Origin: Bacillus australimaris
Lineage (GTDB): Bacteria; Bacillota; Bacilli; Bacillales; Bacillaceae
NCBI RefSeq assembly: GCF_001307105.1
Contig: NZ_LGYN01000004.1
Location: 1 to 55,106 of the forward strand
Length of the DNA stretch: 55,106 nt
Reading direction: 5' to 3'
A model generated the notes under the pieces. It did no database searches, was not told the DNA's origin, and saw only the letters and a list, made by a program, of their open reading frames with translations. Below, in pieces: positions 10,574-20,403 of this stretch (position 1 is the stretch's first letter; each line of letters opens with the position of its first letter). Made by a program: the position numbers and the translations under genes.

Positions 10574-11350
10574 CTATAATACACCGACACGATTACGTTC
10601 ATAAATGAGTTGTAGTCCTTTTAATGTGAGGAACGGATCGACAATATCAATGCAGTCTGATTCATTTCCAATTAATGTAGACAAACCGCCTGTTGCAATG
10701 ACTTTCGGTGTTTGTTTGGCTTGCTGCTTCATCCGTTTCACTATTCCCTCGACTTGGCCAACATATCCATAGAGGATGCCGGATTGCATCGCACTAATTG
10801 TATTTTTCCCGACGATATGATCTGGACGAACAATTTCAATTCTCGGCAGCTTCGCCGCTCTTGTATATAAAGCTTCAGTTGAGATGGTAATACCCGGTGC
10901 AATCGCTCCACCCATGTACTGTTTTTGTTCATTGATATAGCAGTAGGTTGTTGCCGTTCCAAAGTCTACCACAATAAGAGGCGCCCCATATAGGTGAATT
11001 GCCGCAACAGCATTGACAATTCGATCAGCCCCGACTTCCTTTGGATTGTCACACATAATGTTTAATCCAGTCTTCATTCCAGGGCCTACAATTTGAGGTG
11101 TTATGTGAAAATACTTTTCACACATTCTTTCTAGTGCAAACATCATTGGCGGGACAACAGATGAGATGATAATCCCTTCTATTTGGTCAAACATCAGCCC
11201 CACATAATCAAATAAAGACCTGATGGCCATACCAAATTCGTCTTCTGTTTTATGACGGCTTGTTTCAATTCGCCAATGGTAGTTTAGATCGCCATTATGA
11301 TAAACACCTAAAACGGTATTTGTGTTTCCTACATCTATCACGAGTAACAA
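10574..11350 (-). CDS. coaX: Type III pantothenate kinase
   Basis: First step of coenzyme A synthesis: phosphorylates pantothenate, with the feedback-insensitive type III enzyme of the ASKHA fold. Motifs are [12 protein letters not shown] at the N terminus, [11 protein letters not shown], and [11 protein letters not shown] prefer the TTG at 11350, which gives 258 residues (the B. subtilis length) and has GGTG 6 bases upstream. An ATG two codons earlier (11356) sits too close to that site. The open frame upstream to 11455 lacks family similarity. Confidence 0.95.
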   Translation of the reverse strand: MLLVIDVGNTNTVLGVYHNGDLNYHWRIETSRHKTEDEFGMAIRSLFDYVGLMFDQIEGIIISSVVPPMMFALERMCEKYFHITPQIVGPGMKTGLNIMCDNPKEVGADRIVNAVAAIHLYGAPLIVVDFGTATTYCYINEQKQYMGGAIAPGITISTEALYTRAAKLPRIEIVRPDHIVGKNTISAMQSGILYGYVGQVEGIVKRMKQQAKQTPKVIATGGLSTLIGNESDCIDIVDPFLTLKGLQLIYERNRVGVL

Positions 11351-11401
11351 CTTCATCACCACTTTGAATAGTTTCTCAAAAAGAGCATTTTTCGACTTTC
11401 T

Positions 11402-11410
11402 ATCATACCA
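11402..11410 (-). promoter_or_regulatory. Possible coaX promoter (extended -10)
   Basis: On the minus strand TGGTATGAT is a good extended -10 element about 50 bases before the coaX start. The -35 region is poor. Confidence 0.4.
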
Positions 11411-11468
11411 TACACGAATTGAGTTCCATTTGTAAACAATTCGAAACCGATCCATTCACGAATTGAAA

Positions 11469-11498
11469 TAAAAAAGCTGCCGGTGATCCCGGCAGCTT
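11469..11498 (-). terminator. ftsH terminator
   Basis: The 10 bp stem AAGCTGCCGG/CCGGCAGCTT with a 5-base loop is followed on the minus strand by TTTTATTT. It lies 13 bases after the ftsH stop. Confidence 0.93.
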
Positions 11499-11511
11499 TC
11501 ACAGAAGGAGA

Positions 11512-13413
11512 TTAGATCTCCTCATCTTCTTTTTTCTTGATGTTCACTTTCACATCATCGTTTTTCTCTCCGTCATCTGCGTATACACGCTCTGGAAGCT
11601 TTCCAGTTTCGTAAAGAGATTTAATTTGTTCAGCATCTAATGTTTCAACTTCTAGAAGGGCTTGTGCGATGATTTCTAGCTTATCTTTATTCTCAGTGAG
11701 AATTTGTTTTGCACGTTCGTAGCTCTCCTTAATGAAACGCTGAACTTCTTGGTCAATTTCGTAAGCGATCGCTTCACTATAATTCGGCTCATTGTTGAAA
11801 TCACGGCCAAGGAATACTTGACCTCCTTGTGATTGACCGAATTGAAGCGGACCAAGTTTATCAGACATACCGAACTCTGTAACCATTCTTCTTGCAATGC
11901 CTGTTGCACGCTGGAAGTCGTTGTGAGCGCCTGTACTTACTTCACCAAACGTAATTTCCTCTGCAACACGACCGCCGAGCAAGCCGACAATTTTATCAAG
12001 AAGCTCTGGCTTCGTTTGGAAATAACGGTCTTCTCTTGGAAGCATGACCGCATATCCACCTGCCTGACCACGAGGAACGATCGTTACTTTATGCACCATG
12101 TCCGCTTCGTCTAGAATAAGACCAATGACGGTATGACCTGCTTCATGGTAAGCCACGATATTACGTTCTTTCTTCGAAATGACACGGCTTTTCTTCGCCG
12201 GTCCAGCGATGACACGGTCAGTCGCTTCGTCGATATCACGCATATCGATTTTCTTTTTGTTTTGACGGGCAGCAACAAGTGCTGCTTCGTTTAGTAAGTT
12301 CTCAAGATCTGCTCCAGAGAACCCTGGTGTTCTGCTTGCAATGGCTTTTAAGTTTACTGTTTCATCAAGCGGTTTGTTTTTCGCATGAACCTTCAGTACT
12401 TCTTCACGGCCAATAACATCTGGGCGGTCAACCGTAATTTGACGGTCAAAACGTCCCGGACGCAGCAATGCAGGATCTAGGATATCTGCACGGTTCGTCG
12501 CAGCAATGATAATAATACCTTCGTTGGCACTAAAACCATCCATTTCAACAAGAAGCTGGTTAAGCGTTTGTTCACGCTCGTCATGACCACCGCCAAGACC
12601 GGCTCCACGCTGACGACCCACTGCATCAATCTCATCAATAAAGATTAAGCAAGGTGCATTCTTTTTCGCATTTTCGAATAAATCACGTACACGTGATGCA
12701 CCGACACCGACGAACATCTCGACGAAGTCAGAACCACTGATGCTGAAGAAAGGAACGCCTGCTTCTCCTGCAGATGCTCTTGCAAGCAATGTTTTACCTG
12801 TACCTGGAGGTCCTACTAGTAAAACCCCTTTAGGGATTCTTGCGCCAAGCTCTGCAAATTTACGTGGGTCCTTCAGGAATTCAACTACTTCTACAAGCTC
12901 TTGCTTTTCTTCATCTGCACCGGCAACATCTTTAAATTTCACACGTTTCTTCTCTTCTGTGTAAAGCTTCGCCTTACTCTTACCAAAGTTCATAACTCGG
13001 CTTCCGCCGCCCTGAGCTTGGTTCAATAAGAAGAAGAACAGGATAAAGATGATGATAAACGGAATGATGGTTGTTAGAACTTGCAGCCATCCATTTGTTT
13101 CAGGTGCTGGTTCTACTTTTACATCTGTATTCTTAAGTGCACTATAAATTTGGTCAACACCTTGACCGTCTGGAACATGGGTAATGAAGTATTCATCTTT
13201 CTTCGCGCCATCTAACTGACCACGAATTTCATAAACCCCTCTTACAGGCTGAATGGAGATACTCTCCACTTTTCCCGCACTTAAATTTTGCGAAAATTTG
13301 CTGTAAGACATGTTCTCAGGCTTTTGATTAGGGGATCCTAACCAGCTGACTACCCCTATAACAAGTAATAAAATAAGTATATAAAAAATCGTATTACGAA
13401 AAACCCGATTCAT
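11512..13413 (-). CDS. ftsH: ATP-dependent zinc metalloprotease FtsH
   Basis: Membrane-bound AAA+ protease that degrades unneeded or damaged membrane and regulatory proteins; in B. subtilis it also affects sporulation by removing Spo0E. It has 633 residues: membrane segments at about 9-25 and 111-131 flank an extracytoplasmic domain. Walker A GPPGTGKT is at 201-208, Walker B LIFIDEID near 256-263, the arginine-finger region near 315-323, and the zinc motif HEAGH at 423-427. It follows tilS-hprT; in B. subtilis TilS and HprT activate ftsH transcription. Confidence 0.98.
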   Translation of the reverse strand: MNRVFRNTIFYILILLLVIGVVSWLGSPNQKPENMSYSKFSQNLSAGKVESISIQPVRGVYEIRGQLDGAKKDEYFITHVPDGQGVDQIYSALKNTDVKVEPAPETNGWLQVLTTIIPFIIIFILFFFLLNQAQGGGSRVMNFGKSKAKLYTEEKKRVKFKDVAGADEEKQELVEVVEFLKDPRKFAELGARIPKGVLLVGPPGTGKTLLARASAGEAGVPFFSISGSDFVEMFVGVGASRVRDLFENAKKNAPCLIFIDEIDAVGRQRGAGLGGGHDEREQTLNQLLVEMDGFSANEGIIIIAATNRADILDPALLRPGRFDRQITVDRPDVIGREEVLKVHAKNKPLDETVNLKAIASRTPGFSGADLENLLNEAALVAARQNKKKIDMRDIDEATDRVIAGPAKKSRVISKKERNIVAYHEAGHTVIGLILDEADMVHKVTIVPRGQAGGYAVMLPREDRYFQTKPELLDKIVGLLGGRVAEEITFGEVSTGAHNDFQRATGIARRMVTEFGMSDKLGPLQFGQSQGGQVFLGRDFNNEPNYSEAIAYEIDQEVQRFIKESYERAKQILTENKDKLEIIAQALLEVETLDAEQIKSLYETGKLPERVYADDGEKNDDVKVNIKKKEDEEI

Positions 13414-13455
13414 TCCTTACCTCCTCCCACAGTAAGCACAACTATGTTCAATAGT

Positions 13456-13484
13456 ATCATAGAAAATCATTCCAACACAACCAA
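13456..13484 (-). promoter_or_regulatory. ftsH promoter (SigA-like)
   Basis: On the minus strand TTGGTT (13479-13484) and TATGAT (13456-13461) are 17 bases apart, ending 42 bases before the ftsH ATG. I see no terminator between hprT and ftsH, so read-through is also likely. Confidence 0.5.
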
Positions 13485-13508
13485 TAACCTCATGTATACG
13501 TATGCTGA

Positions 13509-14048
13509 TTAGCCTTCGTAAACAGATGGTTTTAACACTCCAATATACGGGAGGTTTCGGTAACGTTCAGCGAAATCCAATCCATAGCCGACAACAAATG
13601 CATCTGGTACTTCAAATCCAACATAATCTGCTTTGATGTCTGCTTTGCGGCCGCTTGGTTTATCAAGCAGTGTCACAATTTTAATGGAATTTGCTTTACG
13701 GTATCGGAAAAGCTCTACCAGATAGCTCAAAGTTAACCCACTGTCGATGATATCTTCCATAATTAAAATATCTCTTCCTTCAACTGAAGTATCCAGATCC
13801 TTAATGATCTTTACTTCTCCAGAAGATACGGTAGACTTTCCGTAGCTAGATACATCCATAAAATCAAGTTCTAAATATGTATCAATGTGTTTGATCAGGT
13901 CTGCCATGAATGGAAGAGCCCCTTTCAAAACACCAATAGCCAGGGGAAATTTACCATCATAATCGCTGGTTAATGTTGCACCCAACTCTTTCACTTTTTG
14001 CTGGATCTCTTCTTCAGAGATCAAAATCTTTTCAATATCTTGTTTCAT
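13509..14048 (-). CDS. hprT: Hypoxanthine-guanine phosphoribosyltransferase
   Basis: Salvages hypoxanthine and guanine to IMP and GMP using PRPP. It has 179 residues. The PRPP loop [12 protein letters not shown] (about 95-106) and the purine-binding C-terminal part ([18 protein letters not shown]) are present. It starts 15 bases after tilS. In B. subtilis the enzyme is known to bind TilS and act with it at the ftsH promoter, and the same gene order is kept here. Confidence 0.97.
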   Translation of the reverse strand: MKQDIEKILISEEEIQQKVKELGATLTSDYDGKFPLAIGVLKGALPFMADLIKHIDTYLELDFMDVSSYGKSTVSSGEVKIIKDLDTSVEGRDILIMEDIIDSGLTLSYLVELFRYRKANSIKIVTLLDKPSGRKADIKADYVGFEVPDAFVVGYGLDFAERYRNLPYIGVLKPSVYEG

Positions 14049-14063
14049 GCTTTTGCTTGCCCC

Positions 14064-15467
14064 CTACAAATTTTCGTGCTGTCTATATTGTAATACAATG
14101 AGATCGCTGTTTGTCATATCAATTTCTTCAAAAACAGATTTTTTCAGACCTGGGATCCAGATGATTTGATGATCCGAGTCAGTGACGATCGGCCAGCTGT
14201 CTCTTTCTGCAAGAGGCACTTTTTTATCAATAAATATATCCTTCACCTTTTTCGATCCATTCATCCCTTTAAGTTTGATTCGATCACCATTTTTTCGTGA
14301 GCGAATGATCAAAGGAAGATGAACCTGATCTTTTTGAAGCAAGAAAAAATGGTTTCCGTTCCGTGCATCCTTCGGAACATGATTTGATACTACGATAGAC
14401 TGTCCATTTGGGAGGAAAAGCTCTTCTCCGAGCTCAACCTTTAAGTGAAGAGCATAAGACGGATCTAACACATGCGATCGTTCAAAGGTAAACATACAGT
14501 AATCATAAGACTTGACAGCTTGTAAACCTTTTGGCAAATCTAATGATCCAGACGGTTGATCGGTATGAGATAACCAGTCCAAAGTCCCTAGAATATGCTG
14601 GTTTGAAAACGCTGATTGAGTGTTTTCATAAAGATAGTTTAATATTAGTTGAATGCCTCTTCTTTGTAAAGGCAAAGGCAGGTCAAGCAAAGGCTTCGTT
14701 TTGATCTCAATTTGCTTAGGCGTTTGACTAGTCATCACTTGCTTCATTTGTTCCTTTGTTACTGCCTGCAAGTATTGCTCATCCTCAGTCAGCATGTCAC
14801 TTACAAACTGAAAGCTTTCATGTACACGAGGTGCTTCTTCTTTTAACACGGGTAGAATGTGTCTTCTGATCCGGTTTCTCAAGTAGTCATCTGTGTGATT
14901 GCTTTGATCAATGACATAGGGCACATGTTCTTTTTCACAAGCTTTTAGCACGTCATCCTTAGAGTATCCCATGAGTGGACGAATCAGCCACCCATTTTGA
15001 AAAGAGCGTTTTGCTTGGATACCGGCGAGTCCTATGCCAACAGTCCCTCTTGTCAGCCTCATCATCATTGTTTCTACTTGGTCGTCTCCATGATGTGCAA
15101 GCGCTATAAATTGAGCGTTGTACCGCTCCATCAATTGACGAAAGAAATCATATCTGCACTCCCTTGCAGCTGCCTGTTTGTTTAAGCGGTTTTCTTTTGC
15201 ATATTGGGTTACCTGTATGCGGGATGATTCAAAAAGGATTTCTTGCTCTCTACAGTAAGCCTCCACAAATGCCAAATCAGCAAAGGATTCTTCTCCTCTG
15301 AACATGTGATCTACATGGGCTGCAATCAGCTGAAAGGAACCTTTTCGACGCTTGTTAAGTTCATGCAGCAGGAGCATGGAATCCGGTCCGCCAGACACCC
15401 CGACAATGACTGTCGTATTTTCAAGGTAAACATCATGTTTTTTCAAGAAAGATTCAATTCTATTCAC
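14064..15467 (-). CDS. tilS: tRNA(Ile)-lysidine synthase
   Basis: Converts the wobble cytidine of the minor tRNA-Ile (CAU) to lysidine so that it reads AUA. The PP-loop SGGPDS (25-30) binds ATP. The N-terminal catalytic domain is followed by the substrate-binding and C-terminal domains. I chose the GTG at 15467 (467 residues): it has AGGAGG 5 bases upstream and starts the protein at the usual place before the PP-loop. The frame is open to an ATG at 15509, but that start has a poor ribosome site. Confidence 0.94.
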   Translation of the reverse strand: MNRIESFLKKHDVYLENTTVIVGVSGGPDSMLLLHELNKRRKGSFQLIAAHVDHMFRGEESFADLAFVEAYCREQEILFESSRIQVTQYAKENRLNKQAAARECRYDFFRQLMERYNAQFIALAHHGDDQVETMMMRLTRGTVGIGLAGIQAKRSFQNGWLIRPLMGYSKDDVLKACEKEHVPYVIDQSNHTDDYLRNRIRRHILPVLKEEAPRVHESFQFVSDMLTEDEQYLQAVTKEQMKQVMTSQTPKQIEIKTKPLLDLPLPLQRRGIQLILNYLYENTQSAFSNQHILGTLDWLSHTDQPSGSLDLPKGLQAVKSYDYCMFTFERSHVLDPSYALHLKVELGEELFLPNGQSIVVSNHVPKDARNGNHFFLLQKDQVHLPLIIRSRKNGDRIKLKGMNGSKKVKDIFIDKKVPLAERDSWPIVTDSDHQIIWIPGLKKSVFEEIDMTNSDLIVLQYRQHENL

Positions 15468-15563
15468 AACTTCCTCCTCACAAAGAGCAGGTAATTTAAA
15501 GATATACATATCCTATCACTTTCAGTAGCTCCAAGCAAAGAAGAAGCCTGCTTTTTTACAGCT

Positions 15564-16577
15564 CTACAACAGGAATAAAACCACATATGCACAGTAAAGA
15601 GCAAGTACACTGCATACGATAAGAATGGTTTCAAAAAGCCCGCTCGATTTTTTACGCACTGACGTTCTTTTTGCTGCTGCAGCACGCGATCGAGAAGTTA
15701 CCTGTTGATACTGGCTAACAGCTGGTTTTTGCACTGTTTTTTGCGCTTGTTTCTTTTGACGCGATTTCCTAGATGCAATCAGCTGTCCTTCTTTCAGCAT
15801 CGCACTTTTCATGTCTGCTGCCGATCGATATTTACCTTGTAAAGCAGCCTTTAACACTCTTTCATATCGCTTTAATAAAGGATGTCCTTCAATGGCTCGA
15901 TAAAGCTGCTTTTCTGGCTCTGCTCCTTTTTTGAACTCTTTCTTATACGCACAGTTTACCATCACCATGCTTAAGGCAAACAAATCATAAGATGGCTCTG
16001 CTTTTCTTGTGCCGAATCCCCAATAGCCTCGATCAAAAAACTCGGTATATTCCTTAATGGCCCTGCCCGCTTTCGTCGTTCCCCCCACATCAATACACCG
16101 GATTGTGGCTGGGGGGCCAGAAACAATGAGATTATCCGGCTTTAAGTCCCCAAAAATCCACCCTTCCTGATGTAAATGTGCCAAGCTGGATAAAAGCTGA
16201 ATCATTAAAACAACGATCCATTCATCTCCCTTGTGTTTCACAAATTCAAGAAGTAATGGGCCTTTGACATACTCCATCACATAAAAGGAACGCTTTTGAG
16301 GCATACCTGGATAAATCGCATCATCCATATCATAAAAAGAAGGCCCCATGGTTTTCACAGGAGCCTTTGAAAAGGATTTTAATACATTGACTTCAGATGC
16401 AATGAGCATACTGTCATCACTCACTTTAAGGGCCACTTGCCCATGTGGCGATTCTGCCAGATAGACAACACCGTTCGCCCCTTTTCCCAGCTCTTTTACA
16501 ATGCGGTAATGATGGTGGTGCCATTTCCCTTCAATGACCGTGCCTAACGGGATGTTAGAAGCCGAATTCATCATCAT
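15564..16577 (-). CDS. yabT: YabT, Hanks-type serine/threonine protein kinase with C-terminal membrane anchor
   Basis: About 337 residues. The kinase domain has LGKGANGVVY, the ATP-binding lysine in ALKVSDD, IFGDLKPDN as catalytic loop and IDVGG in place of DFG. A basic linker (KSRQKKQAQK) precedes one C-terminal membrane helix (about 315-335). B. subtilis YabT is a sporulation kinase activated by DNA binding that phosphorylates RecA and AbrB. Three consecutive ATGs with AAAGGA upstream make the exact start uncertain by one or two codons. It overlaps yabS. Confidence 0.93.
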   Translation of the reverse strand: MMMNSASNIPLGTVIEGKWHHHHYRIVKELGKGANGVVYLAESPHGQVALKVSDDSMLIASEVNVLKSFSKAPVKTMGPSFYDMDDAIYPGMPQKRSFYVMEYVKGPLLLEFVKHKGDEWIVVLMIQLLSSLAHLHQEGWIFGDLKPDNLIVSGPPATIRCIDVGGTTKAGRAIKEYTEFFDRGYWGFGTRKAEPSYDLFALSMVMVNCAYKKEFKKGAEPEKQLYRAIEGHPLLKRYERVLKAALQGKYRSAADMKSAMLKEGQLIASRKSRQKKQAQKTVQKPAVSQYQQVTSRSRAAAAKRTSVRKKSSGLFETILIVCSVLALYCAYVVLFLL

Positions 16578-17292
16578 GTTCTTCCTTTGCTTCAAGCAGC
16601 CCTTTACGTGAACGAACCGATTTGAAATGCTGAAGTGCTTCCCGAAGCGCTGGCCCAGTTGGGGTGATTCCTCCAGTGGTCAGTTTCGGGAAAATCGATG
16701 ATAACGAATCGAATCGAGGTGTCCAATTCAACACAATTTCGGCATCTGAGTTTTTCCCGGGAAATACACACATCCCAAACTGATTTTCACCAATCCTTGA
16801 ATTTAAACTGATGGACAGGTCGATGAGCGCTTCTTTGACGGTCGGCAGCTTCGGTTTCATACTTGCACTTGTATCAACAAGCACGAGTACTTGAAGGTGA
16901 ACCGTCTCTCCTAACTCATCAACAACCTCCATGACTTCCCCGCGCTTATCAGGCGGAAGCTCTTCAATTTCAGTATCTTTGCCGAGAATTTGCTGCAATT
17001 CTTTATTCACAACACCTTGTAAGGTTTGTGTCATCGCTTTTTTCGTGACCATTTGTACTGTTTGAGATAATTGCTGGACGTAGACAACCTGATGGATGCC
17101 TCCTCCTGCGAGCGCAATCCCCTCTACTTCTTTCATCGCTTCATGATCGTGTCTGTTTTCTTCCATAATGCCAATGACATTAACTGTTATCCCTTGTTCC
17201 TTTGCCAATGAGGCAATTGCAAGTGGATCCTCCCCATGATTGGAGCAGCCATCTGTAATCAATAAGATTTGGTTGACGTGACCTTTTCGCAT
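16555..17292 (-). CDS. yabS: YabS, von Willebrand factor A domain protein
   Basis: A 245-residue protein of unknown precise role, with a VWA-type metal-site motif (LVDTSASMKPK, about residues 135-145) and an N-terminal segment LLITDGCSNHGEDP that resembles a second VWA half. The ATG at 17292 has AGGAGG 7 bases upstream and gives the B. subtilis length; an ATG at 17298 is too close. It lies between spoIIE and yabT, overlapping yabT, so a joint role in sporulation signalling is plausible but unproven. Confidence 0.88.
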   Translation of the reverse strand: MRKGHVNQILLITDGCSNHGEDPLAIASLAKEQGITVNVIGIMEENRHDHEAMKEVEGIALAGGGIHQVVYVQQLSQTVQMVTKKAMTQTLQGVVNKELQQILGKDTEIEELPPDKRGEVMEVVDELGETVHLQVLVLVDTSASMKPKLPTVKEALIDLSISLNSRIGENQFGMCVFPGKNSDAEIVLNWTPRFDSLSSIFPKLTTGGITPTGPALREALQHFKSVRSRKGLLEAKEEHDDEFGF

Positions 17293-17368
17293 CTTCATTC
17301 CTCCTGGGATTGTAACTGAATGCTTATATCCCCATCATCGCCAGAAGAAATTCATATTATACGATATA

Positions 17369-19852
17369 TTAAGAAATCTCTTGTTTCTCAAGATAGAATG
17401 TACCGGTCGGAATGGATGCCCATTTTGGAGTGTTGTGGTCGAGCCTGATGACAACCACCGTCATATCGTCATCAATTTGGCCCGCTCTCGTTCGAATGAC
17501 CTCTTCCATTAATAAATCAGCAATCTCTTGCGGATCTTCTGTTTTAAAGCTTTTCATTTTGCGCTTCACCCACAGATCATGATTTTCAATATGCTTTGGT
17601 CCTTCAAAAATGCCGTCACTCATCATGATCAGCAGATCTCCCGCCTTCATCTGTTCGCTCACAACCTCCACTTCGAATTCATCAATAATGCCAATTGGCA
17701 GGTTGCTCGCTTGTACCTTCAACACCTGATCACCCCGTTTAATAAAGCTTGGTGTTGAACCAATCTTGAGGAACTTACAGCTTGCATCCTGTAAATCAAT
17801 GATCGATAAATCTAATGTTGAATAGATTTCATCCGTCGTTCGTAAAGATAAAATACTATTAATGGTTTTGATCGCTACTTTTTCATTAATACCTGACGCC
17901 AATATTTTTTCTAACAGCTTAATCGTTTCATTGCTTTCAAAATGAGCCCTTGCTCCATTGCCCATTCCATCACTAATAGCTGCAGCATACTTACCCGCAC
18001 CCAGCTCCATCATGCTGTAGCTGTCTCCAGATACCAGCCCTCCGCCTTTCGCTGCGTGCGCTACACCTGTAGCCACTCGATAGGATTTAGCAGAGCCAAA
18101 TACAACGTGACAATAGCCTGTTGGATGCTCTGCACACTGCTCTGCTTTGACTAAAATCTGTTCTTCTAAAATATCGGAGAGCATTGGGGCGATGATTTTT
18201 TCACATTCCCCATGACCTTGGCAATATGGGATTCTCATTTCAATATCGACATTCCCCTGCTCCAAGCTATAAATTTCTACTTGCTGAATTTCAATGCCAA
18301 AGTGCTGAAGCGCTTCTATCATCTGCTCTTCCTGAATAAAATGCTGTTCTCTTTCTCGTTTTATTTCCCGGGAAAAATCCTCCATCACTTGCGAGACACC
18401 CATCAACTGTTCTGCCACAAGACGTCTGCTGTCTTGGACTTTTTTCTTCAGTGTCTGGTTTGCTTTATAATAAGCGATCTCCTCTTCGATCAATTCCTCG
18501 ACATGTTTTGATTTTGAGCAGTGCTGGCTAAATTTCTTTTTCAATTTTCGGTTATGCTCATACGTTTTTTCATCAGATTCATGCATAACTTGTTTCATTA
18601 GTTCATAGGTTGTATCAAAGTTCTGCACCCAGCATTTATTTTTCTTATAGCACGTTTGACAGGATCGTTCTGTGATCGTACTTAAAAAAAGATCTACATC
18701 CTCTTCCTGTTTCTTCTCTTCAGGAATGGATTCGTAAAATGTCGCAAAACTCTCAGACAGCGCATGAAATACATGAGAGAATTGGTCTACCTTTTTTGCT
18801 GTCACATCTCGTACCTTCCGAGCGTATTGCTGCTGTTCCTGTACATGCTCTACCGTACCAGGAATGTATTTCGCTACCTTAGAAGTGACTGATTGTGGTG
18901 TGAGCAAAAAAAGCACAACCGCTATAAGTGATTCATACAGTGTAGTCATGAGACCTGCGGATCCTTCACCATACAGTGAAATGAGTAAGGAACCCACAAT
19001 TAAGCCAATGGCTGCCCCTGCTTTCTTCCCTTCCTTCAACAAACCGCCTAATAAGCCTGAAAAGGCAAGCAGACTCATTTGATAAAGATTACCCACATTA
19101 GCAAGACCAAGAATTAAACCTGTCACGACACCGACCGTACAACCAATACTGGCTCCGCCAATAAAGGCAAAGGTCAACACTACATAACGTGACAATATAT
19201 GCTCTGCCTGCATCCCTTGAAATGTGATGCCAGCAAGGCCAGTTAATACTGAGGCAATTAAAATCATAAAGCAAATGATTTCTTCAACTTTTAATGAGTG
19301 CTTGATTTTCCTGACTGTAAAAATCGGAAGGCTCTGAAGAAAAATCAGTGTCAAAATGAAGGCCATTCCCGCTTCGACACCCGCCATGACATAATCGTAG
19401 CTTTGTACTGCACCTTGCTCTAGGTAAACAAACACTCCCCTGGTGATCAGCATTGACAGAACAATGACAACCGGTAATGTTTTCACTGGATCTTTGATGA
19501 TAAAAGAAATTACCTTTGACATAAGGAGAAACACGAGCAGCGACGCAAACACAAATAATGCGTTTTGAGGTGATATCGTCATCGCCCCAGCGAGTAAAGC
19601 GAGACAAGCAAGCAGCGCCTTATCTCTTTTAATGAGCAGCATGGAGCCAAAGAAGGGCAGTGCAAACGGCATGATTTCAGATAAGATAAAGGCTCGTCCT
19701 AATAAAAAGCCAAGAACAACGTAAATAAACCCTTTATAGAAAAAAAGAGAATGCGTATGATGAAGAAACAGGTTTTTCATCTTTTTTAACCCCGCACTGA
19801 TTTTTTCAAACCCCGCTCCTGTTAAATCAGTTCTTCTTTCTAGTTTTTCCAT
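17369..19852 (-). CDS. spoIIE: Stage II sporulation protein E (PP2C phosphatase)
   Basis: Dephosphorylates SpoIIAA in the forespore and so releases SigF; it also binds FtsZ at the polar septum. It has 827 residues from the ATG at 19852, the B. subtilis length. The N-terminal third has about ten membrane helices (about 40-330), followed by a regulatory coiled region and a C-terminal PP2C domain with metal aspartates in SGDSY, SDGMGNG, SDGIFEG and DDDMTVVV. A Spo0A-type promoter lies directly upstream. Confidence 0.98.
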   Translation of the reverse strand: MEKLERRTDLTGAGFEKISAGLKKMKNLFLHHTHSLFFYKGFIYVVLGFLLGRAFILSEIMPFALPFFGSMLLIKRDKALLACLALLAGAMTISPQNALFVFASLLVFLLMSKVISFIIKDPVKTLPVVIVLSMLITRGVFVYLEQGAVQSYDYVMAGVEAGMAFILTLIFLQSLPIFTVRKIKHSLKVEEIICFMILIASVLTGLAGITFQGMQAEHILSRYVVLTFAFIGGASIGCTVGVVTGLILGLANVGNLYQMSLLAFSGLLGGLLKEGKKAGAAIGLIVGSLLISLYGEGSAGLMTTLYESLIAVVLFLLTPQSVTSKVAKYIPGTVEHVQEQQQYARKVRDVTAKKVDQFSHVFHALSESFATFYESIPEEKKQEEDVDLFLSTITERSCQTCYKKNKCWVQNFDTTYELMKQVMHESDEKTYEHNRKLKKKFSQHCSKSKHVEELIEEEIAYYKANQTLKKKVQDSRRLVAEQLMGVSQVMEDFSREIKREREQHFIQEEQMIEALQHFGIEIQQVEIYSLEQGNVDIEMRIPYCQGHGECEKIIAPMLSDILEEQILVKAEQCAEHPTGYCHVVFGSAKSYRVATGVAHAAKGGGLVSGDSYSMMELGAGKYAAAISDGMGNGARAHFESNETIKLLEKILASGINEKVAIKTINSILSLRTTDEIYSTLDLSIIDLQDASCKFLKIGSTPSFIKRGDQVLKVQASNLPIGIIDEFEVEVVSEQMKAGDLLIMMSDGIFEGPKHIENHDLWVKRKMKSFKTEDPQEIADLLMEEVIRTRAGQIDDDMTVVVIRLDHNTPKWASIPTGTFYLEKQEIS

Positions 19853-19886
19853 CTTCTCATCCCCCACCAGATATTCGTTGCTTGTC

Positions 19887-19919
19887 ATTATAGCGAAGGT
19901 GAAAAAGAAATTTTGTCAA
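19887..19919 (-). promoter_or_regulatory. spoIIE promoter (SigA, Spo0A-activated)
   Basis: On the minus strand a perfect TTGACA (19914-19919) and a perfect TATAAT (19887-19892) are separated by 21 bases rather than 17. B. subtilis spoIIE and spoIIG promoters are known for this long spacing and for needing phosphorylated Spo0A. Confidence 0.9.
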
Positions 19920-19944
19920 AAGAAGTTGTCGTTTCCATAAAACG

Positions 19945-19963
19945 TTCGACGCTTTATTCGTCA
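19945..19963 (-). promoter_or_regulatory. Spo0A boxes upstream of spoIIE
   Basis: On the minus strand TGACGAA (19957-19963) fits the 0A box TGNCGAA, and CGTCGAA (19945-19951) differs at one base. Both lie upstream of the -35 element, where an activator would bind. Confidence 0.75.
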
Positions 19964-20020
19964 AAGAGGCATACTTTCATGAAAGTCGATGTCTTTCATC
20001 ACAATTTTACGAAAGCACAA

Positions 20021-20049
20021 AAAAACAGCCTTCCTATAGAAAGCTGTTT
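20021..20049 (-). terminator. Terminator after the tRNA pair
   Basis: On the minus strand AACAGC...GCTGTT with an extended partly paired stem (TTTC/GGAA) and TATA loop is followed by TTTTTTTG. Confidence 0.88.
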
Positions 20050-20055
20050 CGAAGA

Positions 20056-20127
20056 TGACCCGTACGGGATTCGAACCCGTGTTACCGCCGTGAAAGGGCG
20101 GTGTCTTAACCGCTTGACCAACGGGCC
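20056..20127 (-). tRNA. tRNA-Glu (UUC)
   Basis: A 72-base gene. The acceptor arms are GGCCCGT and ACGGGTC with one G-U pair; the anticodon loop CTTTCAC carries TTC, and the T-loop is GGTTCGAATCC. The discriminator is A, and the genome does not encode CCA (TCT follows). It is the second gene of a Met-Glu pair lying before spoIIE, as in B. subtilis trnSL. Confidence 0.96.
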
Positions 20128-20153
20128 TTGCTTAATGTTCTTTTTTAAAAGGA

Positions 20154-20227
20154 TAGCGGCGGAGGGGATCGAACCCCCGACCTCACGGGTATGAACCGTA
20201 CGCTCTAGCCAGCTGAGCTACACCGCC
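20154..20227 (-). tRNA. tRNA-Met (CAU), elongator type
   Basis: A 74-base gene with acceptor arm GGCGGTG/CGCCGCT, anticodon loop TTCATAC (anticodon CAT) and T-loop GTTCGATCC. It has a paired first base and lacks the three G-C anticodon-stem pairs of the initiator, so it is elongator Met. CCA is not encoded. It precedes tRNA-Glu by 26 bases. Confidence 0.95.
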
Positions 20228-20259
20228 ATAATGAAAATGCGCTAAGAAGCACAAGAACT

Positions 20260-20288
20260 ATAATACAAAGGATTCGCTTGTCCGTCAA
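20260..20288 (-). promoter_or_regulatory. tRNA-Met/tRNA-Glu promoter (SigA)
   Basis: On the minus strand TTGACG (20283-20288) and TATTAT (20260-20265) are 17 bases apart, ending 32 bases before the tRNA-Met gene. Confidence 0.82.
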
Positions 20289-20341
20289 TAGGAAGTTTTA
20301 AATTAAATCACGAAACCTTAAAAAATGTCGTATGGATCAAG

Positions 20342-20372
20342 AAAAAAAGCACCTGCTACAGCAGATGCTTTG
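20342..20372 (-). terminator. yabR terminator
   Basis: On the minus strand AAGCATCTGCT pairs with AGCAGGTGCTT and is followed by TTTTTC. Confidence 0.9.
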
Positions 20373-20403
20373 TTGTGAAAAATATATAGAAAGCAGCAAC
20401 AAG

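Noticed and set aside
11351..11455. Longer CoaX start at 11455
   Set aside because: The extra residues lack family similarity and overlap the promoter region; type III kinases begin a few residues before IDVGNTN.
15468..15509. ATG start for tilS at 15509
   Set aside because: It has a poorly spaced site; the GTG at 15467 has AGGAGG and fits the family N terminus.
17293..17368. SigE or SigA promoter for yabS in the spoIIE-yabS gap
   Set aside because: A TATAAT is present but no -35 at a usable distance on the minus strand; yabS is likely read from spoIIE.
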